Part shown: in pieces, positions 8,050 to 16,550 of the stretch | Layout: each line of letters begins with the position of its first letter | Position numbering within the stretch: the stretch's first letter is position 1 | From: Mycolicibacterium novocastrense | GTDB lineage: Bacteria; Actinomycetota; Actinomycetes; Mycobacteriales; Mycobacteriaceae | Direction of reading: 5' to 3' | Length of the DNA stretch: 64,000 bases | NCBI RefSeq assembly: GCF_001570485.1 | Contig: NZ_BCTA01000094.1 | Location: 39,663-103,662, forward strand | Notes under the pieces: generated by a model | Told to the model about the DNA's origin: nothing | What the model saw: the letters and a program-made list of their open reading frames with translations, nothing else | Database searches by the model: none | Translations under genes and position numbers: made by a program

Positions 8050-9171
8050 ATGTCTGTTTACCGCTCACTGCATCCGTTCGACCTGGTCATGGCTTCGACG
8101 CGGATGTACGCGTCACTCCCCGTGGTCGGCAGGCACCTCGAGCCGTTCGCCGGCCTGACCGCGATGATGATGTACGGCCACCACTACGCACCGGCAGCGC
8201 TGCGTGGCATGGTGTCGCGTCGTCTCAGCGCCGATCCCGCGGCCGCCGCGCCCGCCGATGTCTCCGATGAGGCCATCACGCCTGGGCGCGGGAACCGGAT
8301 GCCGCCCTACCTGCGCTTCCGCGCCCAGCGTCAGCGATGCCTCTATCGCAGCTCGGTGCGCTACGGCGACCACCCCGCGCAGTTGCTCGACGTGTGGCGG
8401 CTGCCGGACCTGCCGCCCGACGCCCCGGTGCTGCTGTTCGTTCCCGGCGGCGCCTGGGTGCAGGGCTCCCGCGTCATGCAGGGCCACACGATGCTGCACC
8501 ACCTGGTCAAGCAGGGCTGGGTCTGTCTGACGATGGACTACCGGGTCTCCCCGGTGAACCGGTGGCCCCGCCATATCGCCGATGTCAACGCGGCGATCGC
8601 ATGGGCGCGGGCCAACGTCGACAAGTTCGGCGGCGACCGGAACTTCGTCGCGGTGGCGGGCTGCTCGGCGGGCGGGCACCTGGCCTCCCTGGCGGCCCTC
8701 ACTCCCGGCGACCCGGCGTTCCGCGGCGAGCTCACCGAGGACGCCGACACCACGGTGGACGCAGTGGTCGGAATCTACGGGCGCTACGACTGGCAGGACC
8801 GGTCGACCCCTGCCCGCAAGAACTTCCAGAACTTCCTGGAGCGAGTTGTCGTGGGACGCAAGCAGTCCCGGCACCCCGACATCTTTGCTGCCGCGTCACC
8901 GCGGGCTCGCATCCACTCCGATGCGCCGCCGTTCTTCCTCATCCACGGGGACCAGGACACCATCATCCCCGTCGACGAGGCCAGGGTGTTCGCCGAAGAG
9001 CTCAGCGCGGTGTCACGAAACGTCGTGGAATACAGCGAAATCCGGCGTGCGGGACACGCGTTCGACCTCGTCGACTCGTCGCATGCGCGTCGGCTGGCGG
9101 TCGAGGTCGGCAGGTTCCTCAACGACGTCCGGTCCCGCCAACTGCAGGGTGAAACCGCCGCGGCCGTCTAG
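8050..9171 (+). CDS. Alpha/beta hydrolase (carboxylesterase/lipase, HSL-like)
   Basis: The 373-residue protein has an N-terminal extension of about 100 residues followed by an alpha/beta hydrolase domain. Visible motifs are the oxyanion region FVPGGAWVQGS (PGG in place of HGG), the nucleophile elbow GCSAGGHLAS, the acid in IHGDQDTIIP and the catalytic His in RRAGHAFDL. This is the mycobacterial Lip family organisation, with esters of medium or long acyl chains as usual substrates. I chose ATG 8050, which follows the zinc-ribbon gene by 2 nt. A longer frame from 7912 overlaps that gene and is not preferred. Confidence 0.88.
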   Translation: MSVYRSLHPFDLVMASTRMYASLPVVGRHLEPFAGLTAMMMYGHHYAPAALRGMVSRRLSADPAAAAPADVSDEAITPGRGNRMPPYLRFRAQRQRCLYRSSVRYGDHPAQLLDVWRLPDLPPDAPVLLFVPGGAWVQGSRVMQGHTMLHHLVKQGWVCLTMDYRVSPVNRWPRHIADVNAAIAWARANVDKFGGDRNFVAVAGCSAGGHLASLAALTPGDPAFRGELTEDADTTVDAVVGIYGRYDWQDRSTPARKNFQNFLERVVVGRKQSRHPDIFAAASPRARIHSDAPPFFLIHGDQDTIIPVDEARVFAEELSAVSRNVVEYSEIRRAGHAFDLVDSSHARRLAVEVGRFLNDVRSRQLQGETAAAV

Positions 9172-9209
9172 CCCGTGTTGATCGGGCGCGATGCGGGAAG
9201 TCTTGTCGC

Positions 9210-10286
9210 ATGCGCATCGTCATCACCGGGGCTTCCGGCAACGTCGGGACCGCGCTGCTGCGGCGGCTCACCGAAAGCGACACCGGACACGACATCGTCG
9301 GGGTGGTACGAAGGCCGCCGGAGCCGACCGGCGTCTACGGTCGGGTCCGCTGGCACCGACTCGACCTCGCCGATCCGGACGCGGGGACCCAGCTGCGCGG
9401 GGTCTTCGACGGCGCGGATGCCGTCGTCCACCTCGCATGGGGGTTTCAACCGACCCGCAACACCGAATACCTGAACCGCGTCGGCGTCGGCGGCACAACG
9501 GCCGTCCTCGAGGCGGCCCATGACGCGCGGGTCGGCCGGCTCGTGCATCAGTCGTCGGTGGGCGCGTACGCGCCGGGCCGCTACGGGCAGTACGTCGACG
9601 AGTCGTGGCCGACCACCGGCATCCGGACCTCCCCCTACAGCCGCGACAAATCGGACGCCGAAGCGCTGCTGGACGCCTACGAACGCGAGAACGGGGAGGC
9701 GGGCGTTCCCATCGCGCGGATGCGGCCCGGCTTCATCGTGCAGCGCGACGCGGCCAGCGGCCTGATGCGATACGCGCTGCCCGGTTACGTGCCGATGCTC
9801 GCGATTCCCCTGTTGCCGGTGTTGCCGCTGGACCGGCGCTTGTGCATCCCGCTCGTGCATGCCGACGATGTCGCCGACGCATTGGCCAGGGTGGTCGAGC
9901 GTGGTGCGAGCGGGCCGTTCAACGTGGCGGCCGAACCGCCGGTGGGCCGCGAGCAGGTCGCCGAGGTGTTGGGTGCGAAACCGGTCCACGTGCCCTCGGG
10001 AGTGCTCGGGGCTCTGGTCGATGTCAGCTGGCGGGCGCGGCTGCAACCGATCAACCGGGGCTGGCTCGACATGGCGTTCAGCGTTCCGTTGCTGGACTGC
10101 GGGCGCGCCGAGGCCGAACTCGGCTGGAGCCCCCGGTGGAATGCGGTCGACGCGCTCGCCGACGTCATCGGCGGGGTGGCCCGACAAGCGCACACCGAGA
10201 GTCCGCCCCTGCGACGCCGGTCGCTGATCGAGCAGTTCCAACGCGACCTCACCGAGGGCCTGCTGACGACACGACGCCTGCCGTAG
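9210..10286 (+). CDS. NAD-dependent epimerase/dehydratase (extended SDR)
   Basis: The 358-residue protein starts with the Rossmann motif VITGASGNVGTALL. The catalytic tyrosine and lysine appear as SPYSRDKSDAE, with an upstream serine in VHQSSVGAYAPG. This is the extended-SDR pattern of epimerases, dehydratases and related reductases. A C-terminal part (RRSLIEQFQRDLTEGL) lies outside the usual fold. It is followed directly by the FMO-like gene (TAG then ATG), so the two probably work in one pathway. The substrate is unknown. Confidence 0.85.
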   Translation: MRIVITGASGNVGTALLRRLTESDTGHDIVGVVRRPPEPTGVYGRVRWHRLDLADPDAGTQLRGVFDGADAVVHLAWGFQPTRNTEYLNRVGVGGTTAVLEAAHDARVGRLVHQSSVGAYAPGRYGQYVDESWPTTGIRTSPYSRDKSDAEALLDAYERENGEAGVPIARMRPGFIVQRDAASGLMRYALPGYVPMLAIPLLPVLPLDRRLCIPLVHADDVADALARVVERGASGPFNVAAEPPVGREQVAEVLGAKPVHVPSGVLGALVDVSWRARLQPINRGWLDMAFSVPLLDCGRAEAELGWSPRWNAVDALADVIGGVARQAHTESPPLRRRSLIEQFQRDLTEGLLTTRRLP

Positions 10287-11495
10287 ATGGCCGAGCACGA
10301 CGAGTCCGTCGTCATCGTCGGCGCCGGTCCCTGCGGGCTGGCGATCGCACGACAGTTGCGCCACGAGTGCGGTGTGGACGCGCTCGTCGTCGATCGCGCG
10401 GATTCGGTGGCATCGGCGTGGCGGAACCGCTACGACGGGTTCCGGCTCAACACCTGTGGGTGGTGGTCACATCTGCCCGGGCAGCGGATACCACTGCGCT
10501 ACGGACGCTGGCCGACCCGCGACGACATGGTCGACTACTTCGACGAGTACGTGCGCCGACAGCATCTACGAATAGCTCTGGGGTGCAACGTGGTTCGAAT
10601 AGACCGGGGGCGGAGCGGCTGGCGGCTGCAGACCGACAGCGCGCCTTTCACCGCGGCGGCCGTCGTCGTCGCGACCGGCAACTATCACACGCCGGTGCTA
10701 CCCGAGTGGGCTGGAATCGAGGAGTTCACCGGCGAGGTCCTGCATTCCGAGCACTACCGCAACGCCGCGCCTTTCGCCGGCCGGGACGTTTTGGTGGCGG
10801 GCGCGGGGAACTCGGCGACCGACATCGCGTTGCAGCTCAGCGACGGGGTGGCCCGCCGGGTGTGGATGGCGGTGCGCACGCCCCCGCATCTCGTACCGCG
10901 GTCGGCCGCCGGAATTCCGGTCGACGCGTTCAGTCCCGCGTTCGAGCGTCTTCCGGTGCCGGTGCTCGATCAGGCGGCGGCCCTGATGCGCAGGGTGTGG
11001 CTCGGAGATCTTCGTCGCGAGGGCCTGCCGGTGCCGCGGCGGGGGATCTATTCGGCGCTGCTGACCGACGAACAGATCCCGACGATCGGTGACCAGCTCG
11101 TCGCACACGTCAAAGCGGGACGCATCGAGATCGTCGCCGCCGTGGAGTCGTTCGACGGTGAGAGGGTGGTGCTCGCCGACGGCAGCTCGCTGGCGCCCGA
11201 CGTGGTGATCGCCGCGACCGGCTATCGGCGGGGACTCGAACCGCTCGTCGGCCACCACGGCGTGCTGGACGAGGCGGGCCGGCCTGAGGTCAACGGGCTT
11301 CCGTGCGCCGCGCCGGGGCTGTGGTTCGCCGGTTACGACGAGCCGCTGATCGGGCCACTGCGGTCCTTCCGGCTGCAGGCCTCGCCGATCGCGCGCGACA
11401 TCGCCAGCCATCTCGGCGGACGTGACAAACATCATTGGAGCTCAACAAGATCAACTGCATCGGAGCGCGGCCGGCGTTCGTTGAACGAGGCGTGA
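10287..11495 (+). CDS. Flavin-containing monooxygenase-like FAD/NAD(P) oxidoreductase
   Basis: The 402-residue protein has an FAD-binding GAGPCGLAIA motif at its start and a second nucleotide site, VAGAGNSATDIALQ, in the middle. Between them lies FTGEVLHSEHY, which fits the FxGxxxHxxxY/F fingerprint of class B flavoprotein monooxygenases. It probably oxygenates a small lipophilic molecule using NADPH and O2. It abuts the epimerase gene with no gap and ends 2 nt before the SPL-like gene start, so the three form one transcription unit. Confidence 0.82.
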   Translation: MAEHDESVVIVGAGPCGLAIARQLRHECGVDALVVDRADSVASAWRNRYDGFRLNTCGWWSHLPGQRIPLRYGRWPTRDDMVDYFDEYVRRQHLRIALGCNVVRIDRGRSGWRLQTDSAPFTAAAVVVATGNYHTPVLPEWAGIEEFTGEVLHSEHYRNAAPFAGRDVLVAGAGNSATDIALQLSDGVARRVWMAVRTPPHLVPRSAAGIPVDAFSPAFERLPVPVLDQAAALMRRVWLGDLRREGLPVPRRGIYSALLTDEQIPTIGDQLVAHVKAGRIEIVAAVESFDGERVVLADGSSLAPDVVIAATGYRRGLEPLVGHHGVLDEAGRPEVNGLPCAAPGLWFAGYDEPLIGPLRSFRLQASPIARDIASHLGGRDKHHWSSTRSTASERGRRSLNEA

Positions 11496-11497
11496 CG

Positions 11498-12601
11498 ATG
11501 GCCGACCCAGACTCCGTGACGCGACGCACCCCGATCGCGCTGGCCGACCGGCTGCTCGACATCAAGCGGATCTACCACGAGCCCGACATCGAACGGTTCG
11601 CTCGCGCACGTCAGGTGCTCGAGCGCTTCCCCGACGCCGAGCGCATCGAAGTGCCCTCGCACCAGGCGATACCGGGTCTGTACGGAAACGAGGGCAACGT
11701 CGAGGACTGGGTCCGCAACAAGCGGGAAGTCCTGGTGCTGGGGGAGAAGAAGAGCCTGAGCGCGCGGCGCAACGAGCGCTCCAGCGACTGGATCGCACCG
11801 TCCACCGCCAACGGATGCGCGATGGCGTGCTCATACTGCTACGTTCCGCGCCGCAAGGGCTACGCCAACCCGATCACGGTGTTCACCAACATCGAGAAGA
11901 TCACCGGATACCTCGAGCGGCATGCCGCTCGCCAAGGTGTGAAGCCGCAACCGAACCAGTGCGACCCCGTCGACTGGGTCTACGACATCGGCGAGAACAG
12001 CGACTGTTCAGTGGACGCGATGGTCTCCGACAACGTGCGCGATCTGGTCGCGCTGTTCGGTCGAATTCCCAACGCCAAGGCCAGCTTCGCGACCAAGCTC
12101 GTCAACCGCGACCTGCTCTCCTACGACCCGCGGGGCGGAACCCGCGTGCGGTTCAGCTTGATGCCGGCCGAGACGTCGCGGGTGCTCGACGTGCGCACGT
12201 CGAAGATCGCCGAGCGGATCGCCGCGATCGACGACTTCGTCGACGCCGGATACGAAGTGCACCTGAACTTCAGTCCCGTTGTCGTCCACGAGAATTGGTT
12301 GTCCGACTGGGCGGAGCTGCTCGAGCAGGTCGCCGACGGCACGTCGGACCGCACCAAGCAGCAGCTGGCCGCCGAGATCATCTTCCTGACCCACAACGAG
12401 GGTCTGCACGACGTCAACCTCGGCTGGCATCCCAAAGGTGAGGATCTGCTGTGGCGGCCGGATCTTCAGCAGGCCAAGCGCAGCCAGAGCGGGCAGTGGA
12501 ACGTGCGCTACAAGACGCCGTGGAAGGGCCGCTGGGTGGGCGAGCTGACCGACCTGATCGCCGCCAAGCTGCCGACGTGCCGGGTGCGCTACGCGTTCTG
12601 A
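11498..12601 (+). CDS. Spore photoproduct lyase-like radical SAM protein
   Basis: The 367-residue protein carries the radical-SAM cluster motif CAMACSYC (CX3CX2C) after a region TANG, and resembles the spore photoproduct lyase family over its length (SATKLVNRDLLSYDPR-like core and the LMPAETSRVLDVRTS segment). SPL repairs the spore thymine dimer in Bacillus, but mycobacteria do not form classical spores, so a different DNA or nucleotide role is likely. ATG 11498 lies 2 nt after the previous stop with a GAGG site; GTG 11492 is a possible alternative. It closes the operon that begins with the epimerase. Confidence 0.8.
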   Translation: MADPDSVTRRTPIALADRLLDIKRIYHEPDIERFARARQVLERFPDAERIEVPSHQAIPGLYGNEGNVEDWVRNKREVLVLGEKKSLSARRNERSSDWIAPSTANGCAMACSYCYVPRRKGYANPITVFTNIEKITGYLERHAARQGVKPQPNQCDPVDWVYDIGENSDCSVDAMVSDNVRDLVALFGRIPNAKASFATKLVNRDLLSYDPRGGTRVRFSLMPAETSRVLDVRTSKIAERIAAIDDFVDAGYEVHLNFSPVVVHENWLSDWAELLEQVADGTSDRTKQQLAAEIIFLTHNEGLHDVNLGWHPKGEDLLWRPDLQQAKRSQSGQWNVRYKTPWKGRWVGELTDLIAAKLPTCRVRYAF

Positions 12602-12620
12602 CGGTTTCAGCTGCCGCGAG

Positions 12621-12686
12621 CGGGTCCCTCAACTGTCGCCAGCGGGTCCCTCAACTGTCGCCAGTGGGTCCCTCAAGTGCCGCGAG
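12621..12686. repeat. 22-bp tandem repeat, three copies
   Basis: CGGGTCCCTCAACTGTCGCC plus AG repeats with a period of 22 bp at 12621, 12643 and 12665. The third copy is degenerate (TGGGTCCCTCAAGTGCCGCGAG) and runs into the left arm of the hairpin at 12680. It is intergenic, between the SPL-like and NmrA-like genes, with no obvious coding role. Confidence 0.85.
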
Positions 12687-12743
12687 CGACCGCGCAACGC
12701 CAGCTGTGCGCGGCGTGTCGCGTGCAGACCCGGTCGCTCGCGG
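12680..12743. repeat. Intergenic hairpin repeat, copy A
   Basis: CCGCGAGCGACCG at 12680-12692 pairs perfectly with CGGTCGCTCGCGG at 12731-12743 around a 38-nt loop containing CGGCGTGTCGCGTGCAGAC. It belongs to a family with copies at 21903, 24132 and 35663. It lies after the SPL-like gene and could act as a terminator or mRNA-stabilising hairpin. Confidence 0.8.
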
Positions 12744-12831
12744 GAGGGGGTTTCCGGGCGGCCGGGATGAGTTCGCGTGCGGCTATCCGTTCTGGTGGGC
12801 AGGAAGCTGTCGACCAAACGGAAGGCTCATC

Positions 12832-13587
12832 ATGAAGATCGTCGTCATCGGCGGAACCGGCCTCATCGGTTCGAAACTGGTGCAGATCCTGGACCGGCAG
12901 GGCCACGACACGGTCGCTGCGGCGCCGTCGACCGGCGTCAACACGTTCACCGGCGAGGGCTTGCGGGACGCGCTCGAAGGGGCGGAGGTGGTGGTCGACG
13001 TCTCGAACTCGCCGCAACTCGACGACTCGGCCCGAGAGTTCTTCCAGACCGCGACGACGAACCTGCTCGACGCCGAACAGGCCGCAGGCGTCGGCCATCA
13101 CGTCGCGCTCTCGGTGGTGGGCACCGATGAGATGGCCCCGCAGAGCGGCTACTTCCAGGCCAAGCTCGACCAGGAACGGTTGATCAGCGACGGGCCGATC
13201 CCGTTCACGATCGTGCACGCCACCCAATTCTTCGAGTTCCTCCAGACACTCGCCGACTCGGCGACCGAGGGTGACACGGTGCGGATGCCGCCGGCGTACT
13301 TCCAGCCGATGGCCGCCGCCGACGTCGCCGAAGGGCTCGCAATCGCCGCGGTGAACGAGCCGGTGAACCGAATCGTCGAGATCGGCGGACCGGTCGAGTT
13401 CCTGCTTCCCGACCTGATCCGGACAGCGTTGACCGCCCGCGGCGATACCCGTCAGGTCGTCGCCGACCCGTCGGCGAAGTACTGGGGCATCGACCTGGCC
13501 GAACGCACGCTGGTGCCCGGTGAGGGCGCGACGCTGTTCGGCACTCGGTTCGAGGACTGGATCCTGGAGACCGCCGCGACGGCCTAA
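12832..13587 (+). CDS. NmrA-like atypical SDR (NAD(P)-binding protein)
   Basis: The 251-residue protein opens with MKIVVIGGTGLIGSKLV, a GGTGxIG dinucleotide-binding motif. It lacks a clear YxxxK catalytic pair and continues in the style of NmrA/HSCARG-like atypical SDRs (SVVGTDEMAPQSGYFQAKL, then FTIVHATQFFEFL). These act as redox sensors or NAD(P)H-quinone reductases. ATG 12832 follows a GGAAGG ribosome site by 8 nt. It is flanked on both sides by intergenic hairpins and appears to be a single-gene unit. The substrate or sensing role is unknown. Confidence 0.85.
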   Translation: MKIVVIGGTGLIGSKLVQILDRQGHDTVAAAPSTGVNTFTGEGLRDALEGAEVVVDVSNSPQLDDSAREFFQTATTNLLDAEQAAGVGHHVALSVVGTDEMAPQSGYFQAKLDQERLISDGPIPFTIVHATQFFEFLQTLADSATEGDTVRMPPAYFQPMAAADVAEGLAIAAVNEPVNRIVEIGGPVEFLLPDLIRTALTARGDTRQVVADPSAKYWGIDLAERTLVPGEGATLFGTRFEDWILETAATA

Positions 13588-13606
13588 CCCGGCCCCCGGG
13601 CGGGGG

Positions 13607-13659
13607 GCGATTTGTGAGTGAAAACGTTTGCCCAGCGAGCGGAATCACTCACAAATCGC
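13607..13659. repeat. Perfect 14-bp inverted repeat with 25-nt loop
   Basis: GCGATTTGTGAGTG (13607-13620) and CACTCACAAATCGC (13646-13659) are perfect complements. The element lies 19 nt after the NmrA-like stop and about 95 nt before the LuxR-type gene. No T-tract follows. It could be a factor-dependent terminator or an intergenic repeat of the kind seen elsewhere in the window. Confidence 0.8.
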
Positions 13660-13754
13660 GGTGTGGACCCGTCGTCGCGGGCCTCGTACGATCCAAGATC
13701 AGATCGGGTAAACCGGCGACCGTCGCGGGTCCACCCCAGAGCGCGGTGGTGTCT

Positions 13755-16550
13755 ATGTCTGGCCAGGGTGGAGCACAAGCCCTCCGTGGCCGCACCCGCG
13801 AATGCGAGGCGCTGAAGAACCTGGTCGCGACGGTGCGATCGGGTAGTTGTCAGGTGCTGGTCCTGCGCGGCGAGGCGGGCGTCGGTAAGACGGCCCTGCT
13901 CGATTACGTCTGCGAAACCGCGTCCGGATTTCAGGTCGTGCACGTCGCCGGGGTGGAGTCCGACATGGAACTCGCCTTCGCGGGCCTGCAACAGCTGTGC
14001 GCTCCGCTGATGACGCATCTCGACGCGATTCCCGAACCGCAGCGCGAAGCGCTCAACGTCGCGTTCGGCCGCGGCGTCGGGGAGACGCCGGACCGGTTCC
14101 TCGTCGGCCTCGCCGTGCTGAGCGTGCTGGCCGCCGCGGCCGACGAACAACCGGTGCTCTGCGTCGTCGACGATGCGCAATGGCTTGACCAGGTTTCGGT
14201 GCAAACACTCGGATTCATCGCGCGCCGGTTGCTCGCCGAACCCGTCGCGTTGGTGTTCGCCGTCCGTGACCGACCCGAACTGCTGGCGGGCCTGCCGGAG
14301 CTGCCGATCCACGGGCTGTCCGACACCGATGCGCGAGAACTGTTGGAATCGGTGATGTTCGGCGGCATCGACACTCGGGTACGTGACCGCATCGTCGCCG
14401 AGACGCGCGGCATTCCGCTGGCCATCCTCGAGGTGCCGCGCAGCGTGTCGGCGACCGAACTCTCGGGTGGTTTCTGGATATCGGGTAAACGCTCGTCGGC
14501 GGCAGCGGTCGAACAGGGCTTCATCCGCCGTATCCAGGCGCTACCGCAACCCACCCGGCAATTGCTGCTCATCGCCGCCGCCGAACCCATCGGCGACGCG
14601 GCGTTGTTCCTCGGCGCTGCAGCGCAATTGGGCATCCCGGTCGACGAGCTCGCCCCCGCGGAAGCCGACGGACTCATCGACTTCGGCCCACGGATGCGGT
14701 TCCATCACCCGCTGATCCGCTCGGCCGCTTACCGTGCCGCAGAGCTGCCGGACCGCCGTGCCGTCCACCGCGCCCTCGCCGACGTCACCGATCCTTCGGT
14801 CGACCCGGACCGTCGCGCGTGGCACGCGGCCAACGCCGCGGCGGGCCCAGACGAGGGGATCGCTGCCGAGCTGGAGAACTCCGCCGCCCGGGCCCAGGGC
14901 AGGGGCGGAATGGCCGCGGCGGCAACATTTTTGGAGCGCGCCACCGCGTTGACCTCCGACCCGTTTCTGCGTGGGGCGAGGGCGCTGGCGGCCGCTTACG
15001 CCAAACGGGACGCCGCGGCACCGGGAGCTGCGCACGAACTCCTCGCGATCGCCGAACTCGGCCCCCTGACCGACCTGCAGCGGGCACAGATAGCGCGGCT
15101 GCGGGCACAGATGGACTTCGTCCGGAGCCGGGCAGGCGAAGCCGGTGCGCCGCGACTGTCACAGACCGCGCCACCGCTGCTGGACGCCGCCCGCCGCCTC
15201 CACGGCGTCGACGGTTATTCGTCCAGGGAGAGCTACCTCGAGGGGATCGCGGCTTTGATGTACGCGGGCCGCCTGGGGGAGTCCGGTGCGCTCGTACGAG
15301 CCGCCGAGGATGCACGCGTTGCGCTGCAGGATGTCTCGGAACTGCCGCGCGCCATCGACCATCTGCTCAAAGGGGTGGCCGAACGGATCACCGGCGGGGT
15401 CGGACAGGGTTGGGCCGCGTTGCGGGCGGGGCTGGAGGCGATGTGTGAGCAGGCGGAGTCCGACGAAACCGCGGTCGGCCGATGGCTGAAGGTACCCGGA
15501 TTCCCGATATTGCAGGAGTCCTCGGCCCACGAATTGTGGGACGAGCGGACATTGCGAAAGTTGTCGACCGCCGCGGTGCGCTATGCCCGTGCAACCGGGG
15601 CGCTCGCGGGCTTGCCGCGGGCACTCATCTACCGGGCTGGCGTGCACACTTTGGCCGGTGAATTCGCCACGGCAGCGGAGCTTCTCGAAGAGGCCGCGTC
15701 GATCACCGCGGCCACCGACCACAACTCCCCGGTGCGGTACCACTGGGTGCTGCTGAGCGCGTGGCGCGGCGACGCGGCGGAGGCCGTTTCGCTGCTCGAG
15801 AGCGCCGCGGCCGACGGAATCGCCAGGGGTGAGGGACGCCTGTTGGGGCTCACCGGCTATGCGACCGCGTTGTTGTACAACGGGCTCGGCCGCTACGAGG
15901 AGGCGCTCGCCGCAGCGCGCGAGGCATGCGACTACGACGACTTCGGAATCCACGGGTGGTGTCTTTTCGAGCTCATCGAGGCGGCGACGCGCGCCGGGGC
16001 CGACGACGCGGCTAGGTGGGCCGTTGGCCGGCTCGAGGAGCGGGCAGGCGCCAGCGGCACCGACTGGGGACTCGGCGCGCTGGCCAATGCGCAGGCCCTG
16101 GTGGCCGACGGCGACGACGCGGATCGGCTGTTCACCGAGGCCATCGAACGCCTGGAGCGCGCCGGCATCGTCGTACACGTCGCGCGGGCCCGGCTTCTCT
16201 ACGGTGAATGGCTGCGCCGGGCCAACCGGCGGATCGACGCCCGCCGCGAACTCACCGAGGCCCACGAGACGTTCACGCGGATCGGCGCGCGGGCCTTCGC
16301 CGAACGCGCGCGCCGCGAACTGGTGGCCACCGGAGAGAAGGTGCGCAAACAGCAGCAGAGCCCGGGCGGCGAGCTGACCGCCCAGGAAGCACAGATCGCC
16401 CGGCTCGCCGCCGACGGCCTGACCAACCAGGAGATCGGCGCCCAGCTCTTCATCAGCACACACACCGTCGAGTGGCATCTGCGCAAGGTGTTCGTCAAGC
16501 TCGGAATCACCTCGCGCAGACAGCTTCGCGGCGTGTCGTGGGCGAGCTAG
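13755..16550 (+). CDS. Large LuxR-family ATPase transcriptional regulator (LAL/MalT type)
   Basis: The 931-residue protein has a P-loop near its N-terminus (RGEAGVGKTALLD, residues 38-50), a Walker B-like LCVVDDAQWLD, a long helical TPR-like middle and a C-terminal LuxR helix-turn-helix (GLTNQEIGAQLFISTHTVEW). This is the LAL class of signal-dependent ATPase activators. ATG 13755 begins the region resembling the family (MSGQGGAQALRGRTRECEAL); the frame upstream to 13614 runs through the hairpin and is probably not translated. Its stop codon directly abuts the stop of the convergent flavoprotein. Its target genes are not evident. Confidence 0.88.
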   Translation: MSGQGGAQALRGRTRECEALKNLVATVRSGSCQVLVLRGEAGVGKTALLDYVCETASGFQVVHVAGVESDMELAFAGLQQLCAPLMTHLDAIPEPQREALNVAFGRGVGETPDRFLVGLAVLSVLAAAADEQPVLCVVDDAQWLDQVSVQTLGFIARRLLAEPVALVFAVRDRPELLAGLPELPIHGLSDTDARELLESVMFGGIDTRVRDRIVAETRGIPLAILEVPRSVSATELSGGFWISGKRSSAAAVEQGFIRRIQALPQPTRQLLLIAAAEPIGDAALFLGAAAQLGIPVDELAPAEADGLIDFGPRMRFHHPLIRSAAYRAAELPDRRAVHRALADVTDPSVDPDRRAWHAANAAAGPDEGIAAELENSAARAQGRGGMAAAATFLERATALTSDPFLRGARALAAAYAKRDAAAPGAAHELLAIAELGPLTDLQRAQIARLRAQMDFVRSRAGEAGAPRLSQTAPPLLDAARRLHGVDGYSSRESYLEGIAALMYAGRLGESGALVRAAEDARVALQDVSELPRAIDHLLKGVAERITGGVGQGWAALRAGLEAMCEQAESDETAVGRWLKVPGFPILQESSAHELWDERTLRKLSTAAVRYARATGALAGLPRALIYRAGVHTLAGEFATAAELLEEAASITAATDHNSPVRYHWVLLSAWRGDAAEAVSLLESAAADGIARGEGRLLGLTGYATALLYNGLGRYEEALAAAREACDYDDFGIHGWCLFELIEAATRAGADDAARWAVGRLEERAGASGTDWGLGALANAQALVADGDDADRLFTEAIERLERAGIVVHVARARLLYGEWLRRANRRIDARRELTEAHETFTRIGARAFAERARRELVATGEKVRKQQQSPGGELTAQEAQIARLAADGLTNQEIGAQLFISTHTVEWHLRKVFVKLGITSRRQLRGVSWAS

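Noticed and set aside
13614..13754. N-terminal extension of the LuxR-type regulator
   Set aside because: The extension is encoded by the hairpin 13607-13659 and adjoining spacer; family-like sequence begins at 13755.
15159..16478. 439-codon minus-strand frame inside the LuxR-type regulator
   Set aside because: Antisense of a gene with complete P-loop and HTH; no motif of its own.
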